Of a DNA stretch of 64,000 nucleotides, positions 60,114 to 64,000 are shown in pieces. The stretch is from Rhizobium sp. SL86. GTDB lineage: Bacteria > Pseudomonadota > Alphaproteobacteria > Rhizobiales > Rhizobiaceae. The DNA lies in NCBI RefSeq assembly GCF_026672545.1, contig NZ_JAPPRJ010000009.1, positions 434,001 through 498,000 on the forward strand. The letters run 5' to 3'. Position 1 is the stretch's first letter. Every line of letters begins with the position of its first letter. The notes under the pieces were generated by a model, which saw only the letters and a list, made by a program, of their open reading frames with translations, did not search any database and was not told where the DNA came from. Position numbers and translations under genes: made by a program.

Positions 60114-61286
60114 TCAGAGTACGACCAGCGAGACACCGCTGCGTTCCCGGTGGCTGCGCACGCAGTTACGCCCGGAGGCCTTGGCATCGTAGAGCGCGCC
60201 ATCGGCATTACGGATCGCCGCCGAAAGCTCCACGGCATTGTGGAATGTCGCGACACCGAAACTCGCCGTCATGCGAAAACCGTGCGGCATGTTCGGCATT
60301 GCCTGTACGGCGAAGGATCCCCGCACCGCCTGTGCAAACATCAGCGCCGCATCCATCGGCACCCCGGGCAGCATCACGCAGAATTCCTCGCCGCCCAGCC
60401 GGCCGATGACGGCAGTGTCCGGCGCGCTCGCCTGCAGCAACTGGGCAAAGGCGCGGATGACGCAGTCTCCGGCATAATGGCCATAGGTGTCGTTGACCTT
60501 CTTGAAGTGGTCGAGATCACACAGCACGACGGCATGCGGACCACGGATACGCCTCAGTGCCAGATCGCAATGATTGTCGAAACCGCGCCGGTTCAGCACT
60601 TCCGACAGCGCATCCACCTCGGAATTGCTGCGTTCCTCGGCCATGATTTCCAGCACAAAGACAGAGAGCAGCATCAGGCCGATGATCACGACGAAGACGC
60701 CGGTCATGCTCTGCGAGACGAGTGCATAATAGGAATGCACATAATCCGCCGCCGTTCGCCCCGCCCCCACCAGCACGGCCGTCACCGCCTTCAAGAGGAA
60801 CTGAAGGCCTGCCGCAAGAAGAAGCACGGCCATGGCGCGGTCAATGGCCGTGCGACGGGAGGAGCGCAGAACCGCCGCGGCGCTGAAGAAGACCGCCAGC
60901 GCAAACGGCGTCTGGTAGGTGAGCGAATGCACCCAGGTACCGCGCGGCAGGTCGTAGATGGCAAGATCAAGCCCGATCGACACACAAAAGAGCGAGATCA
61001 GAAGTCCGGGGCGCGCCGGTACGCCGTAGAGGCGCCCGATCCCGACCCTGATCAGCAGCAATCCGGCCAGCACCGTCGCAAAGGCGGCAACGGCAAACAG
61101 CTTCACCCAGTCGGTATGGGCCACAAGCAGTTCGGAAATCGTCGAGAAGGAGGCAACGGCATAAGCCGCGGCAATCCATTGGGCGGCAATGCGCGACCGG
61201 CTGCGGGTGGAAACGATCAGGAAGACGACCGCAAACGACAGACCGATCAGGAAGTTCGTCACCAGGAAAAAGTCGGCTCCGTTCAC
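60114..61286 (-). CDS. diguanylate cyclase (GGDEF domain), membrane-bound
   Basis: The 390-residue protein has an N-terminal module of about seven membrane helices (residues 1-215) and a C-terminal GGDEF domain from about 225. The active site is RLGGEEFCVMLPG and the metal/substrate loop is LCDLDHFKKVNDTYGH, so it should make cyclic-di-GMP. The usual RxxD inhibitory site five residues before GGEEF is absent (PDTA instead), so product inhibition may be missing. The sensed signal is unknown. Confidence 0.92.
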   Translation of the reverse strand: MNGADFFLVTNFLIGLSFAVVFLIVSTRSRSRIAAQWIAAAYAVASFSTISELLVAHTDWVKLFAVAAFATVLAGLLLIRVGIGRLYGVPARPGLLISLFCVSIGLDLAIYDLPRGTWVHSLTYQTPFALAVFFSAAAVLRSSRRTAIDRAMAVLLLAAGLQFLLKAVTAVLVGAGRTAADYVHSYYALVSQSMTGVFVVIIGLMLLSVFVLEIMAEERSNSEVDALSEVLNRRGFDNHCDLALRRIRGPHAVVLCDLDHFKKVNDTYGHYAGDCVIRAFAQLLQASAPDTAVIGRLGGEEFCVMLPGVPMDAALMFAQAVRGSFAVQAMPNMPHGFRMTASFGVATFHNAVELSAAIRNADGALYDAKASGRNCVRSHRERSGVSLVVL

Positions 61287-61506
61287 CCCGGCCTCCCCAT
61301 ATGCGCATCGATGTTGAATCAGTCACCGTCGATCGTAGCGCTCCGAAAAGAAGGAAGCGTTAACGTTTGACGGCCTCGTCACGGCGCGACACCGCGTCCA
61401 ACCGAAGGGCGCGCGCCTTAACCCACACTTTTGGGGTGATTCCACTGAAAAACAGTGTTAGAGGCCGGCCTCACACAGTTCAGCCAACACCTGCCAGAGA
61501 TTGATT

Positions 61507-62763
61507 ATGTCCAGGTTCAAGTCCGATTTTCTCCGCACGCTCGACGAACGCGGTTTCATCCACCAGGTCTCCGACGAGACTGGCCTGGATGACCTGCTGA
61601 CCAAGGAAACCGTGACGGCCTATATCGGTTACGATCCGACGGCCTCCAGCCTGCATGTCGGCCACCTGACACAGATCATGATGCTGCACTGGTTCCAGGC
61701 GACCGGCCACCGGCCGATTTCGCTGATGGGTGGCGGCACCGGCATGGTGGGCGACCCATCCTTCAAGGAAGAGGCCCGCAAGCTGATGACGGTCGACATG
61801 ATCGAGGAGAACATCTCCTCGATCAAACGCGTCTTCGCCAACTACCTGAACTACGAAGCCGGCCCGAAGGGCGGCGCGCTGATGATCAACAATGCCGAAT
61901 GGCTGCGCCCGCTGAACTACCTCGAGTTCCTGCGTGATGTCGGCCGCCATTTCTCGGTCAACCGCATGCTCTCCTTCGACAGCGTCAAGACGCGCCTCGA
62001 CCGGGAGCAGTCGCTGTCCTTCCTGGAATTCAACTATATGATCCTCCAGGCCTATGACTTCGTCGAGCTGGCCAAGCGGTATGAATGCCGTCTGCAGATG
62101 GGCGGCTCCGACCAATGGGGCAACATTGTCAACGGCATCGATCTCGGCCACCGGATGGGCACAGAGCAGCTTTACGCGCTGACATCGCCGCTTCTCACCA
62201 CCGCCTCCGGTGCCAAGATGGGCAAGTCGGCCTCGGGCGCTGTCTGGCTGAACGCCGAACTGATGCCGGTCTATGATTTCTGGCAGTACTGGCGCAACAC
62301 CGAGGATGCCGACGTCGAGCGCTTCATGAAGCTGTTCACGACGTTGCCGATGGACGAGATCGCAAGGCTCGCTGCCCTCGGCGGCTCCGAGATCAACGAA
62401 GCCAAGAAGATCCTGGCAACGGAGATCACCGCGATCCTTCACGGACGCGAAGCGGCCGAAGGGGCTGCGGAAACGGCGCGCAAGACCTTCGAAGAGGGGG
62501 CCCTCTCGCAGAACCTCCCCTCCGTCGATGTTCCGACGACCGAACTGGATGCCGGGATCGGCCTTCTCGCGCTGATGGTCCGCGCCGGCCTTGCCGCATC
62601 GAACGGCGAAGCACGCCGGCACGTCCAGGGCGGCGCAGTGCGCATCAACGATCAGCCGGTGTCGGACGAACGCCAGTCGATCGGCAGCGCCGAGGTGACG
62701 GCAGACGGCGTCATCAAGCTGTCGCTCGGCAAGAAGAAACACATCCTCGTCCGTCCGGCCTGA
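61507..62763 (+). CDS. tyrS: tyrosyl-tRNA synthetase
   Basis: TyrS (418 residues) charges tRNA-Tyr. The class I signatures are HVGHL (HIGH-like, about residue 50) and KMGKS (KMSKS-like, about residue 240), with YDPTASSLHVGH in the Rossmann part and a C-terminal S4 RNA-binding domain (ASNGEARRHVQGGAVRIND). The ATG at 61507 (MSRFKSDFL) is chosen. A small hairpin CACTG-AAAAA-CAGTG (61443-61457) lies upstream; it is not a T-box. Confidence 0.97.
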   Translation: MSRFKSDFLRTLDERGFIHQVSDETGLDDLLTKETVTAYIGYDPTASSLHVGHLTQIMMLHWFQATGHRPISLMGGGTGMVGDPSFKEEARKLMTVDMIEENISSIKRVFANYLNYEAGPKGGALMINNAEWLRPLNYLEFLRDVGRHFSVNRMLSFDSVKTRLDREQSLSFLEFNYMILQAYDFVELAKRYECRLQMGGSDQWGNIVNGIDLGHRMGTEQLYALTSPLLTTASGAKMGKSASGAVWLNAELMPVYDFWQYWRNTEDADVERFMKLFTTLPMDEIARLAALGGSEINEAKKILATEITAILHGREAAEGAAETARKTFEEGALSQNLPSVDVPTTELDAGIGLLALMVRAGLAASNGEARRHVQGGAVRINDQPVSDERQSIGSAEVTADGVIKLSLGKKKHILVRPA

Positions 62764-62794
62764 AGCCAGACGGTTCTCACGGGATGAACGGAAG

Positions 62795-62822
62795 GCCTCG
62801 CCGACAAGGGCGGGGCTTTTTT
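62795..62822 (+). terminator. intrinsic terminator of tyrS
   Basis: GCCTCGCC (62795-62802) pairs with GGCGGGGC (62809-62816), one G-T pair, followed by a T-run. It reaches the stop codon of the convergent AsmA-like gene. Confidence 0.85.
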
Positions 62823-64000
62823 ATTGGAACTCGAAGATCTGCCGGAACACGCCGGGCGCGATGATGGACAGCGGATTGATCGCCAGTTTCGGCTGGTCGA
62901 ACGGACCGGTCAGTTTGAAGGTGATGCCGAGCAGACCGCGGTCGCGTCCGTTGCCCAGGATCGATCCGATGATCGGCAATTCGGCAAACAGCCGGTTCAG
63001 CCCGTAGGCGGGCATGAAGGTCCCGGTCATGTCCATGTTGCCGGCCGCGTCGCGCAACATCCCCTGGAAGGTCGCGCCGATCTGCTCTCCCCGTACAACA
63101 CCATTTTCCAGCGACAGCGCCCCGCGCCTGTAGACCACCCGGGCGAAACCGCGCTGGAACTTCGCGGAGCTGACGTCGATATCGCGTTTGACGGCAGCAT
63201 TCAGGCTGCGTCCGTCTTCGCCGACCGGCGTCGAAACGATCGATTGCAGGCGGCTTTCGTTGACGAGCGAAAAACCGCGCAGGTCGATGTAACCACTCCA
63301 GTCACCGGCCTCTTCATTGGTGAGGCGGATGTTCAAAAGGCCGCCCCGCATATGGTCGTAGAGATTGGCGAACCGGGCGACCGCCCCGGCATCACCGCTG
63401 GTGAGCGTGATCGTACCGGCACTGTCACCACCGAGCGTCTTGCCGACGATCGCCTGCCCGCTCGCTGTCACCGCCGCGAGTTCAATGGATTTCATGTCAC
63501 CGTTGCTCACGGCACCGCTGAAGTTGACGGAGCGCAGCACTTCGTCGTTGAAACCGATCACCCGGTCGAGCTTCGCCTTGATGCGGGCGCTGCCGTCGTC
63601 ATCCTCGCTCGGCCCACTGCCTTGCGATTTCATCTTGGTGAGGATCAGCCGCAGATCGGCCGAACTGCCGGAAACGGCAATGTCGTAACTGGACTTTGAC
63701 CGCTGCAGCGACAGCGCAAAATCATCGCCGCTGGAAAGCTGCACGCGTGAGAACTCGGCCGCCTGCAGTCCTTGTTTGTTCAACGACAATTTTCCGGCAA
63801 CGCCGAAACCATCGCCGCTGACATTCAGCTTGCTGATGTCGGTCACGCCGTCCTTGGCGCGCACTTCCAGTTCGGCCTTTGCCGGCACGCCCGGCCCCTT
63901 CTGCCAGCCGACCCACGGCGCCGAGAGGGTTGCGCGCGTCAGATCAAGCTGCACCGACTGGCGCTCCGCATCCAGGCGCGACATTTCCACGTCCACCGGG
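62821..64000 (-). CDS. AsmA/YhdP-like protein (DUF3971), C-terminal part
   Basis: This open frame runs off the right edge, so only the last 390 or so residues are seen. They consist of beta-rich repeats and end with MTGTFMPAYGLNRLFAELPIIGSILGNGRDRGLLGITFKLTG and NPLSIIAPGVFRQIFEFQ, the typical C-terminus of the DUF3971/AsmA family (YhdP, TamB-like lipid-transfer proteins spanning the periplasm). The visible ATG near 63996 is probably internal. It may act in phospholipid transport to the outer membrane, by analogy with YhdP. Confidence 0.85.
   Translation of the reverse strand, partial: PVDVEMSRLDAERQSVQLDLTRATLSAPWVGWQKGPGVPAKAELEVRAKDGVTDISKLNVSGDGFGVAGKLSLNKQGLQAAEFSRVQLSSGDDFALSLQRSKSSYDIAVSGSSADLRLILTKMKSQGSGPSEDDDGSARIKAKLDRVIGFNDEVLRSVNFSGAVSNGDMKSIELAAVTASGQAIVGKTLGGDSAGTITLTSGDAGAVARFANLYDHMRGGLLNIRLTNEEAGDWSGYIDLRGFSLVNESRLQSIVSTPVGEDGRSLNAAVKRDIDVSSAKFQRGFARVVYRRGALSLENGVVRGEQIGATFQGMLRDAAGNMDMTGTFMPAYGLNRLFAELPIIGSILGNGRDRGLLGITFKLTGPFDQPKLAINPLSIIAPGVFRQIFEFQ

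Noticed and set aside
61443..61457. T-box or attenuator upstream of tyrS
   Set aside because: The only structure is a 5-bp hairpin with an A5 loop and no T-run; T-boxes are not expected in this group.

Overview
The window is ordinary chromosomal DNA from an alphaproteobacterium of the order Hyphomicrobiales (Rhizobiales), most likely family Rhizobiaceae (Rhizobium, Agrobacterium, Ensifer, Shinella or a relative). This rests on high third-position GC, a phosphatidylcholine synthase (pcs), a seven-gene suf operon in the rhizobial order sufS2-B-C-D-S-T-A, a LexA box of the alphaproteobacterial GTTC-N7-GTTC type, an Irr/ICE-like iron box, IalB and DUF2171 proteins, and short palindromic intergenic repeats of rhizobial type. 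The species cannot be told from the sequence alone.

Layout. 1-5 kb: a cut-off MFS-like gene, a small secreted DUF4864 protein, the queuosine pair queA-tgt, two cyclophilins and coaD. 5-14 kb: three very small membrane-protein ORFs, gyrA, a MarC-family protein, then divergent ssb and uvrA around a LexA box, and a DUF72 protein. 14-24 kb: nnr (NAD(P)H-hydrate repair), glnB-glnA behind a sigma-54 promoter, two EamA transporters, hspQ, an IalB-like protein, a YejA-like peptide-binding protein and a FrnE-like DsbA protein. 24-33 kb: mfd-sdhE divergent from recG, a YdeP-type molybdopterin oxidoreductase and a DUF502 membrane protein. 33-42 kb: glmU, glmS and a GNAT acetyltransferase (UDP-GlcNAc synthesis), then a BMP-family nucleoside-type ABC transporter operon. 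42-47 kb: pcs, a UbiH-type hydroxylase, an AEC carrier, CcdA, a small membrane protein, a lipoprotein and tRNA-Lys. 47-52 kb: DUF2171, a MacA/MacB-like efflux system and a GntR regulator with its own operators. 52-59 kb: the suf operon for Fe-S cluster assembly. 59-64 kb: an alpha/beta hydrolase, a diguanylate cyclase, tyrS and the 3' part of an AsmA/YhdP-like gene.

No prophage, IS element, CRISPR array, defence island or biosynthetic cluster was seen. The most notable observations are: an exact 27-bp in-frame tandem duplication in glmU; a tRNA-guanine transglycosylase in which three of four zinc-ligand positions are substituted; a probable two-gene operon of tiny membrane proteins at 5.2-5.5 kb; paired perfect 12-bp palindromes in front of an orphan GntR gene; and an Irr-box-like site in front of the suf operon. 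Most long opposite-strand ORFs (over mfd, gyrA, recG and others) are artefacts of high GC codon bias. Regulatory sites were found by eye against remembered consensus motifs and have not been scored against any database.
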